Below, piece by piece: positions 28,289-36,426 of a stretch of 64,000 nt of DNA; position 1 is the first letter of the stretch, and each line of letters opens with the position of its first letter. Under the pieces are notes generated by a model. The model had not been told where the DNA came from. It saw only the letters and a list, made by a program, of their open reading frames with translations, and made no database searches. Both the position numbers and the translations under genes were made by a program. This DNA comes from Mycobacterium sp. E787 (GTDB lineage: Bacteria; Actinomycetota; Actinomycetes; Mycobacteriales; Mycobacteriaceae): NCBI RefSeq assembly GCF_001668725.1, contig NZ_LZKL01000012.1, forward strand, positions 112,646-176,645. Direction: 5' to 3'.

Positions 28289-29329
28289 TCAGTTCGATTT
28301 GTTTTTCCTGGTTAGATCGGTATTCCGCGACGGCTGCACGCGTTTGGGCTCGCCCGGCATCTTCGGGTAGTTCGGCGGATAGGGCATATCGCCAAGTCCC
28401 CGCTCTGCGTCGGCCTCGGCCATCTCCAGCAGCGGAGCGATCGAGTGGGCCATGTCGTCCATCCCGGCCCACGGGTCGTCCCGGCTCTTCAACAGGTCGG
28501 GCACGGTCGCCATCGTGTAGTCGTCGGGGTCGGCGCCCGCCAGCTCGTCCCACGTCAACGGCGTGGACACGGTCGCTATCGGCGTGCGCCGCACCGAATA
28601 CGGCGATGCCATGGTGCGGTCGCGGGCGTTCTGGTTGAAGTCGATGAAGATCCGCTCGCCCCGTTCTTCTTTCCACCACGACGTCGTCACCGCGTCCGGC
28701 GCGCGCCGCTCGATTTCGCGGGCCAGCGCGATGCCCGCCCGACGCACCTCGACGAAGCCCCAGTCCGTTGCGATGCGCAGAAACACGTGCACCCCGCGGC
28801 CCCCGGAGGTCTTCGGGTACCCGACCAAACCGAGTTCGTCGAGCAGCGGCCGCAACACGTCGACCGCGACCGAGCGCGCGTGCTCAAAACCGGTGCCCGG
28901 CTGCGGATCCAGGTCGATGCGCAACTCGTCGGGATGATCGGTGTCCGGACACCGCACCTGCCACGGATGCAGCGTGACCGTGCCCATCTGCGCCGCCCAC
29001 ACGATCGCCGATGGGTGGGTCACCTTCAGCGCGTCGGCGGTGCGCCCCGACGGGAAGGTCACCCGGCACGTCTCCAGGTAGTCGGGATGGTGCTGCGGGA
29101 CCCGCTTCTGGTAGATCTCCTCGCCGTCGATGCCGTCCGGGAACCGCTGTAGATGGGTGGGCCGGTCACGCAAGGCGGTCAGCATCGGCCCGGGAGCGAC
29201 GGCCAGGTAATACTCGACCAGGCGGCGCTTGGTGCCCTGCGACCCCAGCGCGGGGAAGTACACCTTGTCCGGGTTGGTCACCCGCACGGAGATGCCGTCG
29301 ACGTCGATTTCCTCCGCTGCAACCGCCAC
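28289..29329 (-). CDS. LigD-type polymerase/primase-domain protein (PolD1/Rv3730c-like)
   Basis: A ~346-residue member of the LigD polymerase (archaeo-eukaryotic primase) family that stands alone. It matches Rv3730c/PolD1, with TNPDKVYFPALG, KRVPQHHPDYLETC, the metal-binding DLDPQPG (DxD), SGGRGVHVFLRI, and FIDFNQNARDRTMASPYSVR. It adds (ribo)nucleotides at breaks during repair. GTG 29329 starts 25 bases from the divergent ligC. The long upstream open frame lies inside ligC. Pairing with ligC is conserved in mycobacteria and suggests joint work in ligase D-independent break or gap repair. Confidence 0.93.
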   Translation of the reverse strand: MAVAAEEIDVDGISVRVTNPDKVYFPALGSQGTKRRLVEYYLAVAPGPMLTALRDRPTHLQRFPDGIDGEEIYQKRVPQHHPDYLETCRVTFPSGRTADALKVTHPSAIVWAAQMGTVTLHPWQVRCPDTDHPDELRIDLDPQPGTGFEHARSVAVDVLRPLLDELGLVGYPKTSGGRGVHVFLRIATDWGFVEVRRAGIALAREIERRAPDAVTTSWWKEERGERIFIDFNQNARDRTMASPYSVRRTPIATVSTPLTWDELAGADPDDYTMATVPDLLKSRDDPWAGMDDMAHSIAPLLEMAEADAERGLGDMPYPPNYPKMPGEPKRVQPSRNTDLTRKNKSN

Positions 29330-29354
29330 ATGTCGATTCCAGCACAATGAACCA

Positions 29355-30425
29355 ATGGACTTGCCCGTCATGCCGCCGGTGTCCCCGATGCTCGCCAAAC
29401 CGGTCCGGACGTTCCCGCCGGACGCGTCGTACGAGCCCAAGTGGGACGGGTTCAGGTCCATCTGCTTCCGCGACGGCGACGACGTCGAGCTCGGCAGCCG
29501 CAACGAGCGCCCGATGACCCGTTATTTCCCCGAACTGGTCGCGGCGGCGCGGGCCGAGCTGCCGCAGCGCTGCGTCGTCGACGGCGAGATCGTGGTCGCG
29601 ACCGACCACGGCCTGGACTTCGAGGCGCTGCAGCAGCGGATCCACCCGGCCGATTCGCGGGTGCGGATGCTGGCCGAGAAGACGCCGGCCTCCTTCATCG
29701 CGTTCGACCTGCTGGCGCTGGGCGACGACGACTACACGCGGCGCCCGTTCAGCGAACGGCGGGCGGCCCTCGTCGACGCCCTGGAACGCTCCGGGCCCTC
29801 GATCCACGTCACGCCCGCGACCACCGACCTGGACACCGCGCAACGGTGGTTCGAGGAGTTCGAGGGCGCCGGACTCGACGGCGTGATCGCCAAGCCGCTG
29901 ACCCTCACCTACCAGCCCGACAAGCGCGTCATGTTCAAGGTCAAGCACGAGCGGACGGCCGACTGCGTCGTCGCCGGCTACCGGGTGCACAAATCGGGCG
30001 GCGACGCGATCGGCTCGCTGCTGCTCGGGCTCTACACCGACGACGGCCAGCTCGCGTCGGTCGGCGTGATCGGCGCCCTGCCGATGGCGGAACGGCGGCG
30101 GCTGTTCGCCGAATTGCAGCCCCTGGTAACCAGTTTCGAGCGCCACCCGTGGAACTGGGCCGCGCACGAGGCCGGCGAACGGACGCCGCGCAAGAACGAA
30201 TTCTCGCGCTGGAACGCCGGCAAGGATCTCTCGTTTACACCGCTACGCCCCGAGCGGGTGGTCGAGGTCCGCTACGACCATATGGAAGGCCCGCGGTTCC
30301 GCCACACCGCGCAGTTCAGCCGATGGCGCCCCGACCGTGACCCGCGTTCGTGCACCTACGCGCAACTCGAACAGCCGGTCACCTTCAGCCTCGGCGACAT
30401 CGTGCCCGGCCTCGGGCCCAACTAG
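29355..30425 (+). CDS. ligC: ATP-dependent DNA ligase (LigC-type)
   Basis: A 356-residue ATP-dependent DNA ligase. The adenylation motif YEPKWDGFRSI carries the nucleophilic Lys (about residue 29); later motifs are VVDGEIVV, FIAFDLLALGDDD, LDGVIAKPL and VMFKVKHERTADCVVAGYR. A short OB-fold domain with TPLRPERVVEVRYDHMEGPRFRH ends the protein. ATG 29355 is 25 bases from the divergent polD gene, the same arrangement as Rv3730c/Rv3731. LigC ligates nicks in back-up repair; LigA remains the replicative ligase (family knowledge). Confidence 0.94.
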   Translation: MDLPVMPPVSPMLAKPVRTFPPDASYEPKWDGFRSICFRDGDDVELGSRNERPMTRYFPELVAAARAELPQRCVVDGEIVVATDHGLDFEALQQRIHPADSRVRMLAEKTPASFIAFDLLALGDDDYTRRPFSERRAALVDALERSGPSIHVTPATTDLDTAQRWFEEFEGAGLDGVIAKPLTLTYQPDKRVMFKVKHERTADCVVAGYRVHKSGGDAIGSLLLGLYTDDGQLASVGVIGALPMAERRRLFAELQPLVTSFERHPWNWAAHEAGERTPRKNEFSRWNAGKDLSFTPLRPERVVEVRYDHMEGPRFRHTAQFSRWRPDRDPRSCTYAQLEQPVTFSLGDIVPGLGPN

Positions 30426-30437
30426 GGCTCCGCCCGA

Positions 30438-30839
30438 TCACGCGTGGGGGCAGAAGATCCCGAGGATCTGCTGGCAGTTGTCCCTGTTGATCAGGCCGGG
30501 TGGCGCCGGCGGGGGCGGCGGCGGCGGGCTGTCGCCCTCGAAAATCATGTTGGCGACGTTGCCCTGCCCCGGGTACACGTACCAGTACGTGTGGCAGACA
30601 TTCGGGTCCCACCGCACCGGGTCGACGCGAAGGTTGCCGGTCTGCACCGGGGGGTCGCCCGGGCACCAGTGGCAGGGTCCCTGCGGGTGGTCGTTCGGGC
30701 AGCCCGGCCACGCGCCACCGGGATTGGCCCCGGCGCTACCGACGGTCAGGCCCAAGCCGGCCACACCCATGCCGCCGGCCACCAGTGCGGTGGTTGCAGC
30801 GCGCGCGATTCGTCGTGCCACGGAACGAACGTTGTTCAT
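30438..30839 (-). CDS. Small secreted Cys/Pro-rich protein
   Basis: A 133-residue exported protein. A basic N-terminus (MNNVRSVARRIARAA) and hydrophobic segment end at GSAGA, a likely signal-peptidase site near residue 38. The mature part contains CPNDHPQGPCHWCPGDPP, WDPNVCHTYWYVYPGQGNVA, a run of prolines, and a C-terminal CQQILGIFCPHA. The even spacing of Cys suggests disulfides. It resembles the next protein on the same strand (30948-31277), sharing WCPGDP, WDxxVCHT and GNV motifs. Function unknown. It converges with ligC, 12 bases apart. Confidence 0.85.
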   Translation of the reverse strand: MNNVRSVARRIARAATTALVAGGMGVAGLGLTVGSAGANPGGAWPGCPNDHPQGPCHWCPGDPPVQTGNLRVDPVRWDPNVCHTYWYVYPGQGNVANMIFEGDSPPPPPPPAPPGLINRDNCQQILGIFCPHA

Positions 30840-30947
30840 GATTGCCCTTTCCCGGTGCTCTGGGCCCTCGCGGGCCGCGTTATTGCGCCATTCGACATCG
30901 CCCGCATCGCTACCGGTCCCAACCCGCGCCGGGCGGCGGCGAAGCTG

Positions 30948-31277
30948 CTACGGACACATGAACGCGATCGGCGGGCACCCTCGCGGCGTGATCGCTTCCG
31001 GCGGAGGATTCTCTCCGTCCCAAATGGACATGGGCCGGCCCTGGCTGGTCACGTTGCCCATCCCGTAGTTGGCCGGGTACCAGGTGTGGCACACGCTCCA
31101 ATCCCAGTCGATCAGGCCGTTGACCACGTAGGGCATGTTTTTGGGATCCCCCGGGCACCACCGATGCGGGCCGTCGGCGTGGGCGGCGCCCGCACCCAGC
31201 GCAAGCCCTCCCGCCGCCAGCCCACCCGAAAGCAGCACGCCGGCAAGGATCGATTTCAGGGTGCGGGTGCCGTCCAT
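30948..31277 (-). CDS. Small secreted protein, paralog of 30438-30839
   Basis: A 109-residue protein with a signal peptide (MDGTRTLKSILAGVLLSGGL, cleavage near GAAHA) and a mature part with HRWCPGDPKNMPYVVNG, WDWSVCHTWYPANYGMGNV and a C-terminal CPPIAFMCP. The WCPGDP, WDxxVCHTW and GNV motifs are shared with the neighbour 30438-30839. ATG 31277 follows GAGAGG; the frame is open further upstream without homology. The two are likely products of a local duplication. Function unknown. Confidence 0.82.
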   Translation of the reverse strand: MDGTRTLKSILAGVLLSGGLAAGGLALGAGAAHADGPHRWCPGDPKNMPYVVNGLIDWDWSVCHTWYPANYGMGNVTSQGRPMSIWDGENPPPEAITPRGCPPIAFMCP

Positions 31278-31396
31278 GGGGATTCCTCTCGCCGCTGTGC
31301 GCCGTAAAGTACAGCCGCCCACTTGCGAAATTCTTGCGAATGCCGCGCCGAATTGAAATGGCCGAATCGGCTTCCCCACCCCATTAAGCTGTCGTG

Positions 31397-31846
31397 ATGC
31401 TGAATATCGCCGCGCTGTTCGTCGCCGGCACCGCCGAACTCGACGAGAACGGCGCAATCCGCGCCACGGGCATACCCACCACGTGGTTTCGCGTCGAGCA
31501 AATGCCTTTGACGGCAGGGGTTCCGGTCGTCCTGGTGGTGCACGCGCGCGCCGGCGGCGACTACGACGCCGAGCTCCACGTCGTGTGCAAAGACCCCGCC
31601 GGGGTGCCGCGCGGCAGCCTCCAGGCGTCGTGGCACTGGCCGGACGATGGCGACCGACCCTCCAAGTACCGCTGCTTCACTGAAATCCTCACCTTCCCCG
31701 TCGAAGCTGAAGGCGAGTACACCATCGGCGCCTATTACGACCCGCAGGGAAAGATCGAAATGGCCACGCCCGTCCCGATTTCGATTGCGCTGACCGCGGC
31801 CAGCCCGGCCGGCGACACCGGGGACGGTAACGATGCCGAAGGCTAG
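31397..31846 (+). CDS. DUF6941-like protein
   Basis: A 149-residue soluble protein beginning MLNIAALFVAGTAELDENG. The AxFVAxxAxLDxNG start, the alternating beta-strand pattern (VPVVLVVHARAGG, ELHVVCKDPAG) and FPVEAEGEYTIGAYYD resemble the DUF6941 family. The gene at 56651-57031 has the same overall pattern. An adjacent GTG (31394) could be the start. It is divergent from the small secreted protein gene. No catalytic motif is visible; function unknown. Confidence 0.7.
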   Translation: MLNIAALFVAGTAELDENGAIRATGIPTTWFRVEQMPLTAGVPVVLVVHARAGGDYDAELHVVCKDPAGVPRGSLQASWHWPDDGDRPSKYRCFTEILTFPVEAEGEYTIGAYYDPQGKIEMATPVPISIALTAASPAGDTGDGNDAEG

Positions 31847-31886
31847 ACGGCGTTTATCCCTCGGGTGAAGCGGGCACGCGAAGAAG

Positions 31887-32255
31887 ATGTCAGTAACACC
31901 GTTCAAAGACCTGCCGCTGGCCGACCGCGACCGCAAGTGGGACGGTGATTCGGCCGAGAAACGCGTCCGCAAATGGGCTGGCGCACAGGACAAACCAAAT
32001 CAGAAATACCGCGACGCCCACATCTGGTACGACAGCGGCAAGAAGGACAACTTCACCGCCTACAAGCTGTTGTTCGCCGACGTCATCGGCGGCGAACTCA
32101 AGGCGGTGCCGCGGGGAATCATGATTGCCGGCGCGATCATGGACGGCGCTCGCGGCGGCATCGATCTGCCGAAGTCCGACGTCGGCCGCGTCAAAAGCCA
32201 CCTGGCGAAGTACTACAAGAAGATGGACGAGAGCGCGCCGTGGGAGCGCGGCTAG
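31887..32255 (+). CDS. Conserved protein resembling a phage prohead-protease-associated domain
   Basis: A 122-residue soluble protein. The segment FTAYKLLFADVIGGELKAVP, then RGIMIAGAIMDGARGGIDLP and VKSHLAKYYKKM...APWE, resembles a domain seen next to or fused with phage capsid-maturation proteases. Here it is a single chromosomal gene with no other phage genes. A basic, aromatic-rich N-terminal half precedes it. Start ATG 31887, 40 bases after the DUF6941-like gene. The phage link is from memory of the motif and is tentative. Confidence 0.7.
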   Translation: MSVTPFKDLPLADRDRKWDGDSAEKRVRKWAGAQDKPNQKYRDAHIWYDSGKKDNFTAYKLLFADVIGGELKAVPRGIMIAGAIMDGARGGIDLPKSDVGRVKSHLAKYYKKMDESAPWERG

Positions 32256-32370
32256 GCCTTGCGGCGGGGCGCGCCGTCCGCGAGAGTGCGCAGTTGCACG
32301 CGAATCCCGGCGTGTCGCCGTGCAGACACGCACGGTCGCGGGGTGGGCCGGGCGCGCCCGGCTGCGCCCA

Positions 32371-33606
32371 CTAAACGGAGACCATCAGCTCCGACAACCC
32401 GCGCAGCGTGACGTTCGCCTTATAGCGCGGCTCGCCGGTCAGACGCGCGTCGGGGAAGCGTGCCGTCACCGCCGACAGGGCAGCTGCGGCCTCCAGGCGG
32501 GCCAGCGGCGCGCCGAGGCAATAGTGGATGCCGCGGCCAAACCCCAAGTGCCGCAGGGTCCCCCGGTCCGGATCGAAGCTGTCGGGCCGGTCGAATTCTG
32601 CGGGATCACGCTGGGCCGCGGCGAGCAGGACCATCATGATGTCGCCCGTCGGCACGTCGACGTCTCCGATCGTCATGTCCGCGGCGGCAACTCGACCGGC
32701 CAGTTGCACGGGCGGGTCATAACGCAGCGTCTCCTCCACGATCGCCGGGGCGCGACCCGGGTCGGCGCCCAACGCAGCCCAGTGCTCGGGGCTGCGCAGC
32801 ATGGCCAAGATCGCATTACCGATCAGGTTTACCGTTGTCTCGTGTCCGGCGATCAACAGCAGATTGCAGGTGGAGACGATTTCGTCCTCGGTCAGCTGAT
32901 CGCCGGACTCCTCCACCGCGACCAGGCCCGACAACAGGTCGTCGCCCGGCCGCGACCGGCGCCGCTCGATCAAATCGTGGAGATAGCCGCGTAGCCCCCG
33001 CACCGCCTGCATCCGCTCATTCACCACGTCCGGGGGGACGCCGGTGATCGTCGAGAACGGGTCCAGCGCCTGCGCCAGCACCGCCGACGCCTGGCTGAAT
33101 TGCGGCTCGTCGTCCAGCGGCACACCGAGCAACCGGCAGATCACCGCCACGGGCAGCGGGTAGGCGAAATCCTCGACGACATCGAACTCGCCCTTCTCGG
33201 CGATCCGATCAAGCAGTCCGTCCACCAGCGCGATGATTCCGGGCTCCAGCGCGCTGACCACCTTCGGCGAGAACGCCTTGGCGACCAGCTTGCGCAGCCG
33301 CGTGTGATCGGGTGGATCCAGGAACAAGAACCCCGGCGGGAACGGCCGGGGCTGCACCAACCCCGCCTCGAGCTGCCGCTTCGCGACCGTCGAGTTCATG
33401 TTGCTGCTGCTCGACGACGGATGCCGCAACACCTCGTCGCAGTCCCGGTAAGCCGAGAACACGGCGAGGTTGGACCGCGGCAGCTGCAGCGGTCCGCGGT
33501 CGCGAAACTGTGCCAGGAGCAGATACGGATCGGCCCGGTTGGCCGGGTCGAGCAGCTGCAGCAGCAGCCCCTGCGATTCGGCCTGGGCGGCGGTCGTCAT
33601 GCTCAC
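32371..33606 (-). CDS. Cytochrome P450
   Basis: A ~411-residue P450 with I-helix motif AGHETTVNLIG, ETLRYDPP (ExxR) and heme loop FGRGIHYCLGAPLAR. GTG 33606 or ATG 33600 can start it. It is the last of nine closely spaced minus-strand genes (from 41543) and follows the haloalkane dehalogenase by 24 bases, so it is probably part of that oxidative/lipid operon. Substrate unknown; redox partners are not local. Confidence 0.94.
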   Translation of the reverse strand: MSMTTAAQAESQGLLLQLLDPANRADPYLLLAQFRDRGPLQLPRSNLAVFSAYRDCDEVLRHPSSSSSNMNSTVAKRQLEAGLVQPRPFPPGFLFLDPPDHTRLRKLVAKAFSPKVVSALEPGIIALVDGLLDRIAEKGEFDVVEDFAYPLPVAVICRLLGVPLDDEPQFSQASAVLAQALDPFSTITGVPPDVVNERMQAVRGLRGYLHDLIERRRSRPGDDLLSGLVAVEESGDQLTEDEIVSTCNLLLIAGHETTVNLIGNAILAMLRSPEHWAALGADPGRAPAIVEETLRYDPPVQLAGRVAAADMTIGDVDVPTGDIMMVLLAAAQRDPAEFDRPDSFDPDRGTLRHLGFGRGIHYCLGAPLARLEAAAALSAVTARFPDARLTGEPRYKANVTLRGLSELMVSV

Positions 33607-33630
33607 ATTCTGCCCGCCCCGACGGCCGGC

Positions 33631-34536
33631 TCAGCGGCGCAAGAACTCCGCGATGCGGCTGGCCAATTCCTCGCCGGCATCCTCCTGCAGGAAATGCCCG
33701 GCGCCGCGGATCGTCGGGTGATCGATACCCTGCGCGCCACGCATCTCGCGCTGGAAGATCGCGGCCATCGGCCCGGTGATGGGATCGCGGTCGCTGAACG
33801 CGACCAGCATGGGCGTCGGGCTGACGGCCAGCTTGGCCCACGCCGCCTTGTTGGCCGCCGCGGCGGGGTCATCCGGTGAGGTCGGCACCAGGCCGGGCAT
33901 GGCGCGCGGCCCCGCGCAGTACGCGTCGTCGGGGAACGGCGCGTCGTAACCGGCGCGCACCTCGTCGCTGAGCTGCTGGCGACACCCGCCCTGCACGAAC
34001 CAGCCGATGTCCAGCTTCGGCGCGGTCGTGATGGCCTCGCGGAATCGCCACCAGACGTCGGCCATCGGCTGCTCGCCGTTCGGCAGGCCGGTGTTGGCGA
34101 CGACCAGCCGCGCGAACCGTTCGGGATGCTCGGCCGCCAGGCGCAAACCGATCAGCCCGCCCCAGTCCTGGCCCACCACGGTGACATCACGCAGGTCGAG
34201 GACATCGAAGGCGACGGCGCGCATCCATTCGACATGGCGCGCGTAGCTGTGGTCTTCGCGGCGGGTCGGCTTGTCGGACCGGCCGAACCCGACCAGATCG
34301 GGACAGATGACGCGGTGCCCGGCGGCAACCAGTATCGGAATCATCTTGCGGTACAGGAACGACCAGGACGGCTCGCCGTGCAGCATGAGGACCGGTTCGG
34401 CGTCCTGTGGCCCGTCCTCCACCCAGGCGACCCGCAGCGTGCCGCCCTCGCCGTCCGCTATCTCGCAATACCTTGGCGCATAAGGGAAGTCGGGCACGTC
34501 GTCGAATCGCTCGTCGGGGGTGCGCAGCGTTTCCAT
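33631..34536 (-). CDS. Haloalkane dehalogenase (subfamily I-like alpha/beta hydrolase)
   Basis: A 301-residue alpha/beta hydrolase close to DhlA/Rv2296-type haloalkane dehalogenases. It has the HGEPSWSFLYRKMIP oxyanion region, the nucleophile Asp with halide-binding Trp in VGQDWGGLIG, SDRDPITGP for the acid, and GAGHFLQED for the catalytic His. The family splits carbon-halogen bonds to alcohols; natural substrates in mycobacteria are unclear. It starts 1 base after the Nudix gene stop, so it is co-translated. Epoxide hydrolase is a less likely alternative. Confidence 0.9.
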   Translation of the reverse strand: METLRTPDERFDDVPDFPYAPRYCEIADGEGGTLRVAWVEDGPQDAEPVLMLHGEPSWSFLYRKMIPILVAAGHRVICPDLVGFGRSDKPTRREDHSYARHVEWMRAVAFDVLDLRDVTVVGQDWGGLIGLRLAAEHPERFARLVVANTGLPNGEQPMADVWWRFREAITTAPKLDIGWFVQGGCRQQLSDEVRAGYDAPFPDDAYCAGPRAMPGLVPTSPDDPAAAANKAAWAKLAVSPTPMLVAFSDRDPITGPMAAIFQREMRGAQGIDHPTIRGAGHFLQEDAGEELASRIAEFLRR

Positions 34537-34537
34537 G

Positions 34538-35023
34538 TCAAGTCCCTTCGCTCAGTCCGGCCAGTGCGGGATGTGCCAGCAGTCGATCGAGAAATGGGCG
34601 CTGACCCTTGAGCAGCTTCGCGCGCGCCCGCGCCACGGTAAACCAGCCCACCCGGTCGATTTCGGGGAATTCGCGCATCCGGCCCGATCCCTTCGGCCAC
34701 TCCATTTCGAAGGTGTTGCTGTGCGCGTCGGTGACGTCGACGTCGGCCTCGACGGCGAAGGCGGTGATCACCTTGCCGCTCGGTTGTTTCAGGGCGCCGA
34801 ACTCGATGCGCGGCCCGCACGGCAGCGGCAGCCCGAGCTCCTCGTGGAACTCGCGCCGCGCGACCGCCCAGGGGTCCTCGCCGTCGGTGTACTCGCCCTT
34901 CGGGATCGACCAGGCGCCATCGTCTTTGCGGGCCCAGAACGGGCCACCCGGATGGGCGATCAGGACTTCGACGACCCCGTTGACGGTCCGATACACCAAC
35001 ACACCCGCGCTGAGCTTGGGCAT
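34538..35023 (-). CDS. Nudix hydrolase
   Basis: A 161-residue Nudix protein. The Nudix box GEYTDGEDPWAVARREFHEE followed by LGL matches GX5EX7REUXEEXGU. It starts MPKLSAGVLVYRTVNG and has the KxDGAWSIPKGE lead typical of nucleotide or CoA pyrophosphohydrolases. It lies 6 bases after the acyltransferase gene and 1 base before the dehalogenase gene in the long minus-strand operon. Substrate unknown; a CoA-derivative or house-cleaning role is possible given the lipid context. Confidence 0.9.
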   Translation of the reverse strand: MPKLSAGVLVYRTVNGVVEVLIAHPGGPFWARKDDGAWSIPKGEYTDGEDPWAVARREFHEELGLPLPCGPRIEFGALKQPSGKVITAFAVEADVDVTDAHSNTFEMEWPKGSGRMREFPEIDRVGWFTVARARAKLLKGQRPFLDRLLAHPALAGLSEGT

Positions 35024-35029
35024 CAGCTT

Positions 35030-36385
35030 TCAGACACCGACGGCCACTTCGAGATCCTTGAGCGACGACTCCAGATGCGCGAGCAGGCGCTGCAGGTGCG
35101 GAACGCTGCGGCGGCAGCCGACCAGACCGAAGTCGAGATTGCCGGCATTGCTGATAAGGGTGATGTTCAGCGCCTGCCCGTCCAGGATGGCCGACAGCGG
35201 GTAATTGCCGTCGAGCCGCGCGCCCCCGCAATACAGCTGCTCCTGCGGGCCGGGCACGTTGGAGATGACGAGGTTGAAGGGCGGCGACGTGGAATTCACC
35301 CAACCCGGAACCGCGGCCAGGGCCAGCGCACTCATGTTCATCGCCGAGAGCGCCAATGCCTGGACCCGCGGCAACTCGGAAAACACCTTCTTGTTGCTGC
35401 GCATCGACTCGCTGACGATCTGCAGTCGCTCCGCCGGATCCTCGGCGTCGGTGGCCAGGTTGCACAGGATCGCGCCGACGAGGTTGCCGCCGGCGTCGGC
35501 CTCGTCCTCCCTGCGCAGGCTCACCGGGACCATCGCGATCAGGGGCGTGTCCGGCAGCGCGTTCTGCTCGAGCAGGTAGTAGCGCAGCGCGCCCGAGCAC
35601 ATCGCCAGGACGACGTCGTTGAGGGTCACCCCGGCGGCCCGCTTGACGGCTTTGACGCGGTCCACCGACCACGACTGGGCCGCGCACCGGCGGGCGCCCC
35701 CGATCTTGACGTTCAACATGGTGCGCGGTGCGCCGAAGGGCAGCGTCAGCTGCTGTTCGAGCAGCGCGGCGCGGGCCAGCGACACCGTCGAAGGGCCAAG
35801 CGCCGCAACGGATCCCGCCGTCTTGAGTAACGAACCCAAGCGGGAGGTGGGGCTGGACTTGTGCTTGCGGCGGGGCAGGCTCCACAGCGCGCGAATCTCG
35901 CGGTCGTCGGGGTCGGCCGACAACGAGCGCTGCACCAGCTTCTGCGCGGAAACGCCGTCGATGAGCGCGTGATGCATTTTGCAGTACATGGCGAACCGGC
36001 CGTCCTTCAGCCCCTCCACCACATACAGCTCCCACAGTGGCCGGTGGCGGTCGAGGAGGCTGGTGTGCAGCCTGGAGGTCAGCTCCAGCAGTTCGCGGAC
36101 CCGGCCCGGTGACGCCAGCGCCGAGCGCCGAACGTGGTAGTCGACGTCGACCTCGTCGTCGTAGGCCCACGCCAGCGGGGCTATGCCACCCAGAACCGTG
36201 GCGGGGTGCTTACGGAACGTCGGCTGGAATTCGTCGCTGGCAACCAGGGCGTCGGTGAATTCCCGCACGAAGTCCGGACCGGCGTCCGGCGGTGGCTCGT
36301 ACAACTGCAGCCCGCCGACGTGCATGGGGTGTTCGCGCGATTCCCCCAGCAGGAAGACCGCGTCGGTGGGCATCATCAGTTCCAT
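35030..36385 (-). CDS. Wax ester synthase/diacylglycerol acyltransferase (WS/DGAT)
   Basis: A 451-residue member of the mycobacterial Tgs family that esterifies acyl-CoA onto diacylglycerol or fatty alcohols. It starts MELMMPTDAVFLLGESREHP and contains the catalytic HHALIDG (HHxxxDG), LPDTPLIAMVPVSLR and the C-terminal NLVISNVPGPQEQLYCGGARL. ATG 36385 is chosen because homology begins there; an open frame runs far upstream but overlaps the reductase gene. It lies between a reductase and a Nudix gene in a fadD-containing operon, an arrangement like the mymA/tgs4 locus. Confidence 0.93.
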   Translation of the reverse strand: MELMMPTDAVFLLGESREHPMHVGGLQLYEPPPDAGPDFVREFTDALVASDEFQPTFRKHPATVLGGIAPLAWAYDDEVDVDYHVRRSALASPGRVRELLELTSRLHTSLLDRHRPLWELYVVEGLKDGRFAMYCKMHHALIDGVSAQKLVQRSLSADPDDREIRALWSLPRRKHKSSPTSRLGSLLKTAGSVAALGPSTVSLARAALLEQQLTLPFGAPRTMLNVKIGGARRCAAQSWSVDRVKAVKRAAGVTLNDVVLAMCSGALRYYLLEQNALPDTPLIAMVPVSLRREDEADAGGNLVGAILCNLATDAEDPAERLQIVSESMRSNKKVFSELPRVQALALSAMNMSALALAAVPGWVNSTSPPFNLVISNVPGPQEQLYCGGARLDGNYPLSAILDGQALNITLISNAGNLDFGLVGCRRSVPHLQRLLAHLESSLKDLEVAVGV

Positions 36386-36426
36386 CCACCAATTAGACCG
36401 CGAAGCGGGTGGCACGCGAAGCTCTC

